The position numbers were made by a program, and so were the translations under genes. 64,000 bases of DNA from Granulicella sp. dw_53 (GTDB lineage: Bacteria > Acidobacteriota > Terriglobia > Terriglobales > Acidobacteriaceae), in NCBI RefSeq assembly GCF_018449545.1, contig NZ_JAAVUR010000018.1, positions 38,344 to 102,343 of the forward strand. Direction: 5' to 3'. Positions 42,736 through 51,822 of this stretch are shown here, piece by piece (position 1 is the stretch's first letter; every line of letters starts with the position of its first letter). The notes below the pieces were generated by a model. That model was not told the origin of the DNA. It ran no database searches and worked only from the letters and a program-made list of their open reading frames with translations.

Positions 42736-43581
42736 ATGACGTTGACCGAAAAATCCGAACTGCTTCACCAGACCCTTCGCGGCCTCGGCTCCGTGCTCGT
42801 CGCGTACTCTGGTGGAACCGATTCGGCCTTCCTCGCCTTCGCAGCCCACCAAACGCTCGGCGACAACATGCTCGCCGTCATCGCCGACTCACCCTCTCTT
42901 CCCCGCGCAGAGCTCGCCGCCGCGCTCGCCTTCACCACCCAACACGGAATTCCAACCCAGATCCTCCAAACCAGCGAGCTCGATCGCCCCGACTACATCC
43001 GCAACGACAGCCAACGCTGCTTCCACTGCAAGGACGAGCTCTTCACCCACATGGAGCAAGCCCGCGCCGAACGCGGCTTCCAGCACCTCGCCTACGGCAT
43101 GAACCTCGACGATCGCGGCGACTTCCGCCCTGGCCAGCAAGCCGCCGCGCTCCACCGCGCCGTCGCGCCCCTCGTCACCGCCCAACTCACCAAGCCCGAG
43201 ATCCGCACCCTCGCCCGCCAAGCTGGCCTCGCCCTCGCCGACAAGCCAGCCAGCGCCTGCCTCTCCTCCCGCATCGAGTACGGACGAGCCGTCACACGCG
43301 AGAACCTCGCCCAGGTAGAACAAGCCGAAGAAGCCCTTCACGCCCTCGGTTTCCCCCAGGTCCGCGTCCGCCATCACGGCGACCTCGCCCGCATCGAGGT
43401 CGCTCGCGCCGACCTCGCCCGCGCTCTTTCACTCCCCGTCCTCGACAGCATCACCGCCGCGCTCAAACCTCTCGGATTCCTCTACATCACCTTGGACACG
43501 CAAGGCTACCGCTCCGGCTCGATGAACGAAGTCCTGCTGGACATCGCACCTGCTCCAGTCCTCACCGCGAAAGAAGATTAG
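42736..43581 (+). CDS. larE: LarE, ATP-dependent sacrificial sulfur transferase of nickel-pincer cofactor synthesis
   Basis: A 281-aa PP-loop enzyme. 'VLVAYSGGTDSAFLAF' binds ATP for AMP-activation, and Cys175 in 'KPASACLSSRIEYG' is at the place of the sacrificial cysteine of Lactiplantibacillus LarE (Cys176). A 'CFHCKDELF' pair lies near residue 95. LarE turns the two carboxylates made by LarB into thiocarboxylates. Four bases separate it from larC, so the genes form one operon. Confidence 0.95.
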   Translation: MTLTEKSELLHQTLRGLGSVLVAYSGGTDSAFLAFAAHQTLGDNMLAVIADSPSLPRAELAAALAFTTQHGIPTQILQTSELDRPDYIRNDSQRCFHCKDELFTHMEQARAERGFQHLAYGMNLDDRGDFRPGQQAAALHRAVAPLVTAQLTKPEIRTLARQAGLALADKPASACLSSRIEYGRAVTRENLAQVEQAEEALHALGFPQVRVRHHGDLARIEVARADLARALSLPVLDSITAALKPLGFLYITLDTQGYRSGSMNEVLLDIAPAPVLTAKED

Positions 43582-43585
43582 CTCC

Positions 43586-44962
43586 ATGCGCATCGCCTAT
43601 CTCGATTGCTTCGCCGGAATCAGCGGCGATATGTTCCTCGGAGCCCTCCTCGACGCTGGCGTCGATCCCACCGTCCTGCACAACGCCACCGCAGCCCTCA
43701 ACCTCGGAGCCTCCCTCAAGATCGAGACCGTAGACCGCAGCGGAATCTCCTGCACCAAAGTTCACGTCCTCGAAGCCGGCAAGTTGGCCGAAGCCAGCCA
43801 CTCTCACCTTGAACCATATACTCACGAGCCAGTACAGCAACAAGCTCAGCAGACTCACACCCATCAGCACCAACCGAAGACCCAGCACCTTCACAAGACT
43901 GGCCACGCTCACACGCACGAGCCACATACCCACGATCAAGGCCACGAAGAACCGCACGATCACACGCACGGACGCTCCCTCACCGTCATTCGAGCCCTCA
44001 TCCAGTCCGCCGATCTAGCGGCTCCAGTCAAGCAGACCGCCATTCGCGCCTTCGAACTCCTCGGAGCCTCCGAAGCCAAGATCCACAATGTAGACATCGA
44101 GCAGATCCACTTCCACGAGGTAGGCGCAGTCGATGCCATCGTCGACATCGTAGCGACCAGCGCCGGAATCCACGCCCTCAACGCCGACGGCCCAATCCAC
44201 TGGCACTGCTCCGCCCTCAACGTCGGTGGCGGCATGGTCGATTGCGCCCACGGCCGCTTCCCCGTTCCCGCTCCCGCTACCGCCGATCTACTCCGCGGAG
44301 TCCCGACCTACTCGGCCCACATCGAGAAGGAACTCGTCACTCCCACCGGCGCCGCGCTCCTACGCGCTCTCGCACCCACCTTCGGCCCCCAACCCGCCAT
44401 GAGCGTCCAGAGCATCGGCTATGGAGCCGGAACCCGCAATCCCCAGGACTTTCCGAACGTCCTTCGTCTCTCCATCGGGGAATCCACCGACTCCAAACCT
44501 GAAACCACTCATCAAACTAGCGCCGTAACCGTCCTCGAAACCGCTCTCGACGATCTTTCCCCCCAGATCCTGGCCACCATCATCGACCGCGCTCTCGCCC
44601 TGGGCGCTCACGACGCAATGCTCACTCCAGTCCTCATGAAGAAGGGCCGTCCCGGAACCCTCATCACCATCTTGACCGACGACGCGCACCGCGCTGCTCT
44701 TGAACGTCTTCTCCTTACCGAGACCACTACCTTAGGCGTTCGCGTTCGACAGGATCAGCGCATCTGCCTCGACCGCGCCCATGCCACAGTCTCAACACCC
44801 TATGGTGACATCCGCATCAAGCTAGGCTCCATGAACGGCGAGATACTAAACGTCGCCCCGGAGTTCGAAGACTGCCGCACAGCCGCCACCAACCACAACG
44901 TCGCGATCAAGCAAGTCATCCAAGCCGCCACCGCCGCCTACCTCTCCAGCAAGCCGCAATGA
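43586..44962 (+). CDS. larC: LarC, nickel insertion protein of nickel-pincer cofactor synthesis
   Basis: A 458-aa protein beginning 'MRIAYLDCFAGISGDMFLGA', the hallmark of LarC. A His-rich linker at about 70-132 ('THTHQHQ', 'HAHTHEPHTHDQGHEE') is likely to hold nickel. The C-terminal part has 'ALDDLSPQILATII' and 'PVLMKKGRPGTLITIL'. In some bacteria the gene is split by programmed frameshifting; here it is one open frame. LarC inserts Ni into the pincer with CTP. It overlaps larB by 4 bases. Confidence 0.95.
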   Translation: MRIAYLDCFAGISGDMFLGALLDAGVDPTVLHNATAALNLGASLKIETVDRSGISCTKVHVLEAGKLAEASHSHLEPYTHEPVQQQAQQTHTHQHQPKTQHLHKTGHAHTHEPHTHDQGHEEPHDHTHGRSLTVIRALIQSADLAAPVKQTAIRAFELLGASEAKIHNVDIEQIHFHEVGAVDAIVDIVATSAGIHALNADGPIHWHCSALNVGGGMVDCAHGRFPVPAPATADLLRGVPTYSAHIEKELVTPTGAALLRALAPTFGPQPAMSVQSIGYGAGTRNPQDFPNVLRLSIGESTDSKPETTHQTSAVTVLETALDDLSPQILATIIDRALALGAHDAMLTPVLMKKGRPGTLITILTDDAHRAALERLLLTETTTLGVRVRQDQRICLDRAHATVSTPYGDIRIKLGSMNGEILNVAPEFEDCRTAATNHNVAIKQVIQAATAAYLSSKPQ

Positions 44963-45717
44963 ACAAGATCACTCTCCTCGAACTCCTGTCCGAAGTAGAA
45001 CGCGGAGCCTTGAGCCCCGAGGCTGCATCCGCTCGCCTCGCGAATCTTCCCTTCGAAGACCTCGGCCACGCACGCATCGACCACCACCGCGCCCTCCGCA
45101 CCGGCCTGCCAGAGGTCATCTACGCCGCCGGTAAATCGCCCGTCCAGACTGCCGAGATCTTCACCCGCATGGCCGCCACTGGCTCCGATGTCCTTGCCAC
45201 TCGCGCCACCCCGGACCACGCAGGTGCCGTCACAGCCACAAACCCCGCCGCTGTCTATAACGAGACCGCCCGCACCATCACCCTTCGTCAATCGCCCCCT
45301 GCTGTACCCGAAGGCCACATCGCGGTCCTGTGTGCCGGCACCAGCGACCTTCCTATCGCCGAAGAGGCTGCCATCACTGCCGAGCTCTTTGGCTGCGCCG
45401 TCACCCGTCTCTACGACGTCGGAGTCGCTGGCCTCCATCGCCTCCTCGCGGTCCGCTCGCAGCTGGCCGATGCCCATGCTGTCATCGTCTGCGCAGGAAT
45501 GGAAGGCGCTCTTCCGTCGGTCGTCGGAGGGCTGGTCGCGGTCCCGGTGATCGCGGTTCCAACCTCGGTCGGCTACGGAGCCAGCTTCTCAGGCGCTGCG
45601 GCTCTGCTCGGCATGCTGAACTCCTGCTCGCCCAACGTTACCGTGGTCAACATCGACAACGGCTTCGGAGCTGCTTATACCGCTACCTTAATCGCTCGCG
45701 CGGCGCACCGTTCTTAG
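44959..45717 (+). CDS. larB: LarB, pyridinium-3,5-biscarboxylic acid mononucleotide synthase
   Basis: A 252-aa protein. The C-terminal half is PurE-like ('HIAVLCAGTSDLPIAEEAA', 'IVCAGMEGALPSVVGGLV', 'PTSVGYGASFSGAAALLGML'), and the N-terminal part has 'HRALRTGLPEVIYAAGKSP'. LarB carboxylates and hydrolyses nicotinic acid adenine dinucleotide, the first step of NPN cofactor synthesis. The ATGA overlap with larC shows coupling. Confidence 0.95.
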   Translation: MNKITLLELLSEVERGALSPEAASARLANLPFEDLGHARIDHHRALRTGLPEVIYAAGKSPVQTAEIFTRMAATGSDVLATRATPDHAGAVTATNPAAVYNETARTITLRQSPPAVPEGHIAVLCAGTSDLPIAEEAAITAELFGCAVTRLYDVGVAGLHRLLAVRSQLADAHAVIVCAGMEGALPSVVGGLVAVPVIAVPTSVGYGASFSGAAALLGMLNSCSPNVTVVNIDNGFGAAYTATLIARAAHRS

Positions 45718-45765
45718 CGGCTTCCGCATCTTAATCGCAAGATTTGCAGGTTAAGGAGATCTCCG

Positions 45766-46794
45766 ATGCAACGTCGTGATTTTCTCAGATCCGCGACTGC
45801 GGCCGGTATCGCCGCAGCCACCACCAAAGCCCTTTCAGGAACTTTGGCCCCACCCAGCCCAAACGCCTCTCCGGTCGTTCGCCCTCAGTCCCCAGAGATG
45901 ATCTACCGCGACCTCGGAACTACTGGAGAAAAAGTCTCCGCCATCGGAATGGGCGGAGCTCACCTTGGCAAGCAGGACGATCCCGCAGAGAGCATCAAGC
46001 TGATTCGCTCCGGGATCGACCACGGCATCACCTTCCTAGACAACTGCTGGGACTATCACGACGGCAAGAGCGAGGTACGCATGGGACAGGCCCTCCGCGA
46101 TGGCTATCGCCAGAAGGTCTTTCTCATGACGAAGATGGATGGCCACACCAAGACCGCATACAACAAACAACTGGAAGAGTCTCTTCGGCGGCTACAAACC
46201 GATGTGATCGATCTCGTCCAGTTCCACGAGGTCATCCGCATGGACGACCCGGACCGCATCTTCGCCCCTGGCGGCTCTCTCGAAGCCGCAGTAGCAGCGC
46301 GTCAGGCAGGCAAGATCCGTTACATCGGCTTCACCGGCCACAAAGACCCCGCTATTCACCTACGGATGCTTGAGACGGCCCAGAAACACAACTTCCACTT
46401 CGATACCGTCCAAATGCCAATCAACGTAATGGACGCCCACTTCCGTTCCTTCACCAAAGCCGTGATGCCCGTCGCGATTCAACAAGGGATCGGAGTGTTG
46501 GCGATGAAGACCTTTGGCGATCACTACATTCTGCAGTCGAATACCGTCAAACCGATGGAAGCCCTGCACTACGGGTTATCCCAACCGGTCTCGGTCCTCA
46601 TCACAGGAATCGATTCTCCAAAGATTCTGGATCAAGCGCTGGAAGCTGTTCGCACCTTCAAGCCTCTTACCCCAACTGAGACGGCGAGTCTTCTCGCGCG
46701 AACCAAAGCGGCTGCGAGTGAAGGCAAGTTTGAGCGCTTCAAGACCAGCATCGAGTTTGATGGCACCGTCAAAAACCCGGAATGGCTTGGCTAA
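45766..46794 (+). CDS. Aldo/keto reductase with Tat signal peptide
   Basis: A 342-aa protein. 'MQRRDFLRSATAAGIAAATT' is a clear twin-arginine signal, so a folded, cofactor-loaded enzyme is probably exported. The barrel follows: 'MIYRDLGTTGEKVSAIGMGG', 'GITFLDNCWDYHDG' (catalytic Asp and Tyr), 'LMTKMDGHTK' (Lys) and 'DLVQFHEVIRM' (His). The substrate is not known. AAGGAGATCTCCG precedes the ATG, a strong ribosome site. It lies 48 bases after larB and may be in the same transcript. Confidence 0.85.
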   Translation: MQRRDFLRSATAAGIAAATTKALSGTLAPPSPNASPVVRPQSPEMIYRDLGTTGEKVSAIGMGGAHLGKQDDPAESIKLIRSGIDHGITFLDNCWDYHDGKSEVRMGQALRDGYRQKVFLMTKMDGHTKTAYNKQLEESLRRLQTDVIDLVQFHEVIRMDDPDRIFAPGGSLEAAVAARQAGKIRYIGFTGHKDPAIHLRMLETAQKHNFHFDTVQMPINVMDAHFRSFTKAVMPVAIQQGIGVLAMKTFGDHYILQSNTVKPMEALHYGLSQPVSVLITGIDSPKILDQALEAVRTFKPLTPTETASLLARTKAAASEGKFERFKTSIEFDGTVKNPEWLG

Positions 46795-46836
46795 GAGTAG
46801 CTCGGCTTATTTGCGGATGATCGTGTCACGAAAACA

Positions 46837-46869
46837 AAGAGGCCGAACGCGTCTGCGATTCGGCCTCTT
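46837..46869. terminator. Bidirectional terminator between the aldo/keto reductase and SDR genes
   Basis: AAGAGGCCGAA (46837-46847) and TTCGGCCTCTT (46859-46869) form an exact 11-bp stem with an 11-base loop. It lies between convergent genes. The minus strand continues with TTGTTTTC. Confidence 0.8.
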
Positions 46870-46887
46870 GTCATTGCGATAAGAAAA

Positions 46888-47664
46888 CTACTGATTCACA
46901 CCACTGGCGAGGAAGCCGCCATCCACCACCAGAATCTCCCCGGTCACAAACGCGGAAGCATCGCTCGCCAGGAAGATCGCTGATCCTACCAGCTCCTCCG
47001 TCTTTCCAAACCGAGCCATCGGAGTCCGCATGAGTAGTTCCTTCCCGCGCTCGCTCTCATCGAGCAGCTTCTGATTCAGCGCAGTCCGGAAGACTCCCGG
47101 CGCAATCGCATTCACGGTGACGCCATGGGAGCTCCACTCCACCGCCAGCGACTTCGTCAGCGCGCCGACTGCGGCCTTGCTCGCCGCATAGGCCGCCACC
47201 TCCTTCAAGCTGACAAACGTGTTCAGCGAAGCGATGTTGATGATCTTTCCGTAGCCTCGCTCCAGCATGTGCGTGCCGAAGATTTGGCAGGCACGCAACG
47301 TTCCGGTCACGTTCGTATCGATGATGTCGTTCCAGACTTCCTCAGGAAAATCCACCGTCGGAGCTCGCTTGATCTTACCTGCGGAGTTAATCAGAATATC
47401 GACCTTGCCGAACTCCTTGACCGTGCCTTCCAGCAACGCCTCGAGCGAGGCACGATCTCCGACGTCGGAGGTCAGCCGCAACGACTTGCGCCCCTTCGCC
47501 TCAATAGCCTTGGCCGCCTCATCTACCTGTTCGGCACGCCGCGAGCTCGCGACCACATCCGCACCCGCCTCCGCCAGCCCAATCGCCATCGCCAGCCCAA
47601 TGCCGGCGGTCCCACCTACTACAACTGCCGTCTTGCCGCTTAGATCAAACAACGGATGCCCCAT
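46888..47664 (-). CDS. SDR-family oxidoreductase (gluconate/uronate dehydrogenase-like)
   Basis: A 258-aa short-chain dehydrogenase with cofactor motif 'AVVVGGTAGIGLAMA' (GGTAGIG in place of TGxxxGIG), 'NSAG', catalytic Ser in 'INIASLNTFVS' and 'YAASK'. 'APGVFRTALNQKLLDESERG' resembles the gluconate 5-dehydrogenase/KduD/IdnO group. It is the last gene of a leftward operon with gntK, uxaE and a LarA-family gene. In that setting it is a good candidate to reduce fructuronate to mannonate or to act on gluconate; the sequence alone cannot decide. Confidence 0.85.
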   Translation of the reverse strand: MGHPLFDLSGKTAVVVGGTAGIGLAMAIGLAEAGADVVASSRRAEQVDEAAKAIEAKGRKSLRLTSDVGDRASLEALLEGTVKEFGKVDILINSAGKIKRAPTVDFPEEVWNDIIDTNVTGTLRACQIFGTHMLERGYGKIINIASLNTFVSLKEVAAYAASKAAVGALTKSLAVEWSSHGVTVNAIAPGVFRTALNQKLLDESERGKELLMRTPMARFGKTEELVGSAIFLASDASAFVTGEILVVDGGFLASGVNQ

Positions 47665-47731
47665 CGCTTCCCTCTCTCTTTCAACCTATAGTCACTTCGT
47701 CTTCGAGCCCGTTGCGTGTTCTTGATTCGAG

Positions 47732-48235
47732 TTACGCCTTCTCTTGTGTCTGAATCTGCATCAAGATCTGTTCGACCACCTCTTCAGGAGACCGATCATT
47801 CACCACCCGCACTGCATCCGCCGGAGCCTCCAGCGTCGCGAACTGGCTGGCTAACAGCGCAGGAGTCATGAACTCATGCTTCCGCACCGCCAGCCGCTCC
47901 GCGATTAGCTCTTGAGATCCATCCAACAGCACGAAGTGGATCGTTCCCTCGGGCATTCCCGCCTTCAACGTCTTGCGGTACGTCTCCTTCAAAGCCGAAC
48001 AGGCCAGCACGCCACCCTTATGGTCGGCGTACCAGCCACGCATCAGCCTGTTCAACTCCTCAAGCCATGGCTGGCGATCGTCATCATTCAACGGGTGACC
48101 GGCGGCCATCTTCTGCTTGTTCGCCGCCGGATGATAGTCATCCGCGTCGGCAAACACCGTACCCGTCCGAGCCGCAAGCAGCGTCCCGATCGTCGTCTTA
48201 CCCGATCCACTCACACCCATCAGAACAACAATCAT
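47732..48235 (-). CDS. gntK: Gluconokinase
   Basis: A 167-aa P-loop kinase of normal length for GntK. It has Walker A 'VLMGVSGSGKTTIG', 'FADADDYHPAANKQKMAAG' (substrate-binding Asp-Asp-His), 'CSALKETYRKTL' and 'RKHEFMTPALLASQFATLE'. It phosphorylates D-gluconate to 6-phosphogluconate. It lies 9 bases after uxaE, so gluconate is probably an intermediate of the locus. Confidence 0.95.
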   Translation of the reverse strand: MIVVLMGVSGSGKTTIGTLLAARTGTVFADADDYHPAANKQKMAAGHPLNDDDRQPWLEELNRLMRGWYADHKGGVLACSALKETYRKTLKAGMPEGTIHFVLLDGSQELIAERLAVRKHEFMTPALLASQFATLEAPADAVRVVNDRSPEEVVEQILMQIQTQEKA

Positions 48236-48244
48236 CGTTACCCT

Positions 48245-49507
48245 TTACTGTCCCAGGAATACCGGCTTGATGTGTCGCTCAAACAGATTCGTCGTCACAT
48301 TCTTGGCGACGATCTCTTCATTTGCTTCAAGCGCCTTCAGGTACCGATCACCCATCTTCGCCGCCACTTTGAACCCAACGTGAAGCAACTGACGGAAGCT
48401 CTGGTTATAAGCCTTGTTCGACTGGTCATGCCGCAGTGCGCTCGTAAACTGCTCGCTGGTCCAGCCATTCACCGCTTCGGCTGTCGGCAGCTTGCTGTCG
48501 TCGATGTCGATCACCGTGGCGTAAGGGCCGGTTAGTTCGTCCTTATGGCTCAGAGCCTCGGAGTAGACCTCCTTCGCGATCTCCAGGCCCGTTCCGCCCG
48601 CCTCTGCCAGACCGATCAACTCTTCGAGCCAGGTCGTCCCCGCCGTCTTCAAGTGCACGCCTACGCCGAACGACGTCACCGCATCGTGAATCGCCTTGTA
48701 GATCGAGAACTTATCCGAACCCGAGTGGACGCTGAGCTTGAGGTTCTCTGGCAGACCGTAGGTCTTGATCGCAAAGGCAATCGCCGCCAGATCCTCGTTG
48801 AACTCCTTCGTAAACTGGGGAACATCGCCGACATAGTCCACACCCTTGTTGAAGCGTCCCGTAAACTTCGGCGCAATCGTCTGGATCGGAATCTTCTCAT
48901 CCGCGATGGCTGCCAGAATAATCAGCAGCTCCACCGGAGTCTGTGGAGAGTCCGTCTCGTCCATCGAGACCTCGGGCACAAACTTGCCTGCGCCCTTCTT
49001 CTCCACCAGCAGCCGATAGATCTCGCCCGCATGCTGCACCGCGGCCAGAAACTTATTCGCAACGCCCTTCACAAACGCCTCATCCGTATGGAACGGCTCA
49101 GCGATCTTCGGAATCGTTACCGTCCCCACCAGCTCCGGATGCCGCTTCACAAACGCATCGACATCCTCCGGCTTCGCCGGCTGTCCAATCAGATCCGCTA
49201 CATCGAGCGTGAAGAAGTCGCACGGCTCCAAAAACCGTCCCACCGTCTTCAGATTGATATGATCCGCGTCCAGAAAATAAGGCTTCGTCCAGCCCAGCTC
49301 CTTCACCGCAGCATCCGCCGCCTTACGCGTCGCGCTGGGCTCCGAACCGATGATCATGTGCTCGCGGTTGGACTTGTTCCAAACCGGAACCACCTCCACT
49401 CCCGCATCCGCCGCTTGGATACACGCCGCCAACTGGGCCTTCGCCTGATGCGCAAACCGGTCGCCCACCCCTACCGAAAATCTAGGAAGCTTCAATCCTT
49501 CACTCAT
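48245..49507 (-). CDS. uxaE: Tagaturonate epimerase UxaE
   Basis: A 420-aa protein from the ATG at 49507 ('MSEGLKLPRFSVGVGDRFAH'), after GAGGGGCAACTGTA. It matches the UxaE family: 'GDRFAHQAKAQL', 'VVPVWNKSNREH', 'YFLDADHINLKTV' and 'LKLSVHSGSDKFSIY'. Members interconvert D-tagaturonate and D-fructuronate by C4 epimerisation, joining galacturonate to glucuronate breakdown, and are metal-dependent. Glucuronate isomerase uxaC is nearby at 53.4 kb. Confidence 0.9.
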   Translation of the reverse strand: MSEGLKLPRFSVGVGDRFAHQAKAQLAACIQAADAGVEVVPVWNKSNREHMIIGSEPSATRKAADAAVKELGWTKPYFLDADHINLKTVGRFLEPCDFFTLDVADLIGQPAKPEDVDAFVKRHPELVGTVTIPKIAEPFHTDEAFVKGVANKFLAAVQHAGEIYRLLVEKKGAGKFVPEVSMDETDSPQTPVELLIILAAIADEKIPIQTIAPKFTGRFNKGVDYVGDVPQFTKEFNEDLAAIAFAIKTYGLPENLKLSVHSGSDKFSIYKAIHDAVTSFGVGVHLKTAGTTWLEELIGLAEAGGTGLEIAKEVYSEALSHKDELTGPYATVIDIDDSKLPTAEAVNGWTSEQFTSALRHDQSNKAYNQSFRQLLHVGFKVAAKMGDRYLKALEANEEIVAKNVTTNLFERHIKPVFLGQ

Positions 49508-49593
49508 TACAGTTGCCCCTCTTTCCCTAATTGGTCGAACCAATATCCAGCCGTCCAAGCATATAGGCTGGACGACATGAATCGCAACTCAAC

Positions 49594-50871
49594 TTAGTCG
49601 TTGAATCGCCCCTTGTACGCCCACAGCCCCAACCCCGGGTTCGAGATATAGAAGATCTCCTCCCCATCCACCACATTCCACCCATCCTTCAGCGTCTCGG
49701 GATCGTACTTCGCCGTGTACTCGGCCAGATCGCCATACTCGAAGTGAGCTGCTTCAATCTCCTGCCGCGTAAGCCCGCCCGGACAATACCGTATCTTGAA
49801 GCGCCCCTCGCTCGACCCGTGGATCAGATGCGCCGCCGCGCTCAGGTTCCTCGCCAACTCGGGATCGGTCTTCACCGCCGCCAATGTCTCAGGAGTCCCG
49901 CAGTAGCCGTACTTCCGAATCAGCGTATCGATCGCCTTATCCTCGCCGAACTCATGCACCCCAGGAGCCAGCACGATCAGCTCGGCATCATCCGCTAAGG
50001 CCATCCTCGTCCGGTATACGCTCTTGTTCCCCAGCCATGTGCTCTTGAACTCATGTGGATCCAGAAACACCACCGCCTTCTTGATCTCGCGATCCATCAT
50101 CAGGAAGTTCACCTTCAAACTCAGCTCCGCCGCCTTCTCGAAGCACTCCCGATCATCCCCCACATACATTCCCCGCACGACCAGCTTGCCCGCGTCGTTC
50201 TTCCCCACCACCGTCTGCACATACACGATCTGCGGCATCAGCTTGCCGAAGTGCTCGCTCGCATAGTTCAACACCCGTCGCACCGGAGTATCCGCACGTC
50301 CCATCATGCGCTCCATCCCGTACACCGCGCCCAGGAAGTGCGAACGATGAATCCCCTGCACTCCGCCCGTCCCCACAAAGATATTCTTGCTGCCATTCGC
50401 CATCCCGACGACCTCATGCGGAACGACCTGCCCGATCGAGAGAATGAGGTCATGCCCGCCATCCCGCAGCAGCTTATTCACCTGTGCCGGCCATGCATAG
50501 TCCAGCTTGCCTTCGCTCACCTCCAGCATGAACTCGCTGGGCACCTCGCCCAGCGTCACAATATCGTTGCGCCAGTCATGCACCCGGAACAGCCCCCGCG
50601 GCGTCGCTCCGAACATCGTGGAGATCTCCACGTCGGTCATCGCCTTATGCGTCCCCAAAGCAGGCAGCACATCGGTCATGCGATCTCCATAGAACTCCCA
50701 GGCCAACTCCGTCAACACCCCGCTCTGCGAGTGCATCCGCGTAAAGTCCGGAGGCACCGCCAACACCTTCTTCCGATCTCCCAGTCTCTCTAAAGCGGTA
50801 AAAAGGTTTGCCCGCAACTCAGCAGGAGACATCTCGGTCGTCGGCGATCCAGCACTAAAAAACAAGCTCAT
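49594..50871 (-). CDS. LarA-family nickel-pincer-dependent racemase/epimerase (candidate hexonate C2-epimerase)
   Basis: A 425-aa LarA homologue. Residues match the catalytic set of lactate racemase with the same local spacing: Asp42 and Arg45 in 'PPDFTRMH' (LarA Asp72/Arg75), His75 in 'LGTHKAMT', His152 in 'VVPHEVVG', Lys162 in 'GSKNIFVG' (10 residues on, as His174 to Lys184) and His178 (16 further, as Lys184 to His200, the nickel ligand). The LarA superfamily includes a D-gluconate 2-epimerase. With gntK, uxaE and an SDR in one operon and larE-C-B 4 kb away, epimerisation of mannonate/gluconate is the likeliest role, by inference. Confidence 0.85.
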   Translation of the reverse strand: MSLFFSAGSPTTEMSPAELRANLFTALERLGDRKKVLAVPPDFTRMHSQSGVLTELAWEFYGDRMTDVLPALGTHKAMTDVEISTMFGATPRGLFRVHDWRNDIVTLGEVPSEFMLEVSEGKLDYAWPAQVNKLLRDGGHDLILSIGQVVPHEVVGMANGSKNIFVGTGGVQGIHRSHFLGAVYGMERMMGRADTPVRRVLNYASEHFGKLMPQIVYVQTVVGKNDAGKLVVRGMYVGDDRECFEKAAELSLKVNFLMMDREIKKAVVFLDPHEFKSTWLGNKSVYRTRMALADDAELIVLAPGVHEFGEDKAIDTLIRKYGYCGTPETLAAVKTDPELARNLSAAAHLIHGSSEGRFKIRYCPGGLTRQEIEAAHFEYGDLAEYTAKYDPETLKDGWNVVDGEEIFYISNPGLGLWAYKGRFND

Positions 50872-50927
50872 AGATCATTTATCTTACTCGCAGGCACAGC
50901 GATCTCACCGCCTGCCAAAGGCTAATC

Positions 50928-51677
50928 ATGACGGAACACGATCTCCAACTCCCCATGCCCGGCGGCCTCGCCGACGCGGTCCTCTTCACCCCGGACGCCA
51001 GCCAGACCTACCCCGGAATCCTTCATCTCCCCGATATCGGCAGCGTCCGCGAGGCTCACCGCGCGATGGCCCGCCGTCTGGCTGCCGAAGGCTACGCCGT
51101 CCTGTTAGTCAACCCCTTCTATCGCACCAGCCGTCCACCGGTCTTCTCCTTCCCTCGTATTCCAGGCGAAGAACGAACCCTGCAACGCATGGCCGAACTG
51201 ACAGCGCCTCTCACTCCAGAGGCGCTGCAAGCAGACGTCGTCACCTACGTCGATCATCTCCTCGCTCGACCCTCAGTGCACCCTGGCCCTGTGGGCGTCG
51301 TGGGCTACTGCTTCTGCGGAGCGCTCTCCCTGCGCACCGCGGCGACTCGTCCCCAGCAAGTCGCCGCTGCAGCGTCTTTCCACGGCGGAGTCCTCTACAA
51401 ACGGGACGACCCGTCCAGCCCCCACCTCCTCTTGCCGCTGGTCACAGCACGCCTCTACTTCGGCCACGCCACAGAGGATAAAAGCATGCCCGCCGAAGCC
51501 ATCGAGCGCTTCAACCAATCCCTCGCGGACTGGGGCGGCGCCTACGAGAGCGAGACCTACGCCGGAGCACGCCACGGCTGGACCGTCCCCGACAATCCCG
51601 TCTTCAACCAACCCCAAGCCGATCGCGCCTTCCAAAAATTAACCGAGCTATTCGCAGCCACGTTGAGATCACTTTGA
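50928..51677 (+). CDS. Dienelactone hydrolase family protein
   Basis: A 249-aa alpha/beta hydrolase with nucleophile elbow 'GVVGYCFCGALSLRTA' (Cys nucleophile as in dienelactone hydrolase), 'LYFGHATEDKSMP' (acid) and 'GARHGWTVPD' (His). It has no signal peptide. DLH-family proteins open lactones; aldonolactones would be a fitting substrate here, but that is only suggested by position. It is divergent from the LarA-family gene with 56 bases between starts. Confidence 0.85.
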   Translation: MTEHDLQLPMPGGLADAVLFTPDASQTYPGILHLPDIGSVREAHRAMARRLAAEGYAVLLVNPFYRTSRPPVFSFPRIPGEERTLQRMAELTAPLTPEALQADVVTYVDHLLARPSVHPGPVGVVGYCFCGALSLRTAATRPQQVAAAASFHGGVLYKRDDPSSPHLLLPLVTARLYFGHATEDKSMPAEAIERFNQSLADWGGAYESETYAGARHGWTVPDNPVFNQPQADRAFQKLTELFAATLRSL

Positions 51678-51822
51678 AGTCCGGCCTTCGCATCAGGTAG
51701 AAAATCGCAACCGCCACCTCTATTTAGCTTGCTTCCATGTTTCGACGAGAGCAGAATGTTCGCCTAGGGCCAAGACATGACTCAGTTTGCTCCGTTCCAC
51801 TGAGAGCGAATGAGGAGGATCC

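Noticed and set aside
41889..43733. A 614-codon open frame overlapping the YiaK-like, larE and larC genes in another frame
   Set aside because: It is extremely rich in Arg, Pro and His, as expected when a C-rich high-GC coding strand is read out of frame. The three genes beneath it are clear family members.
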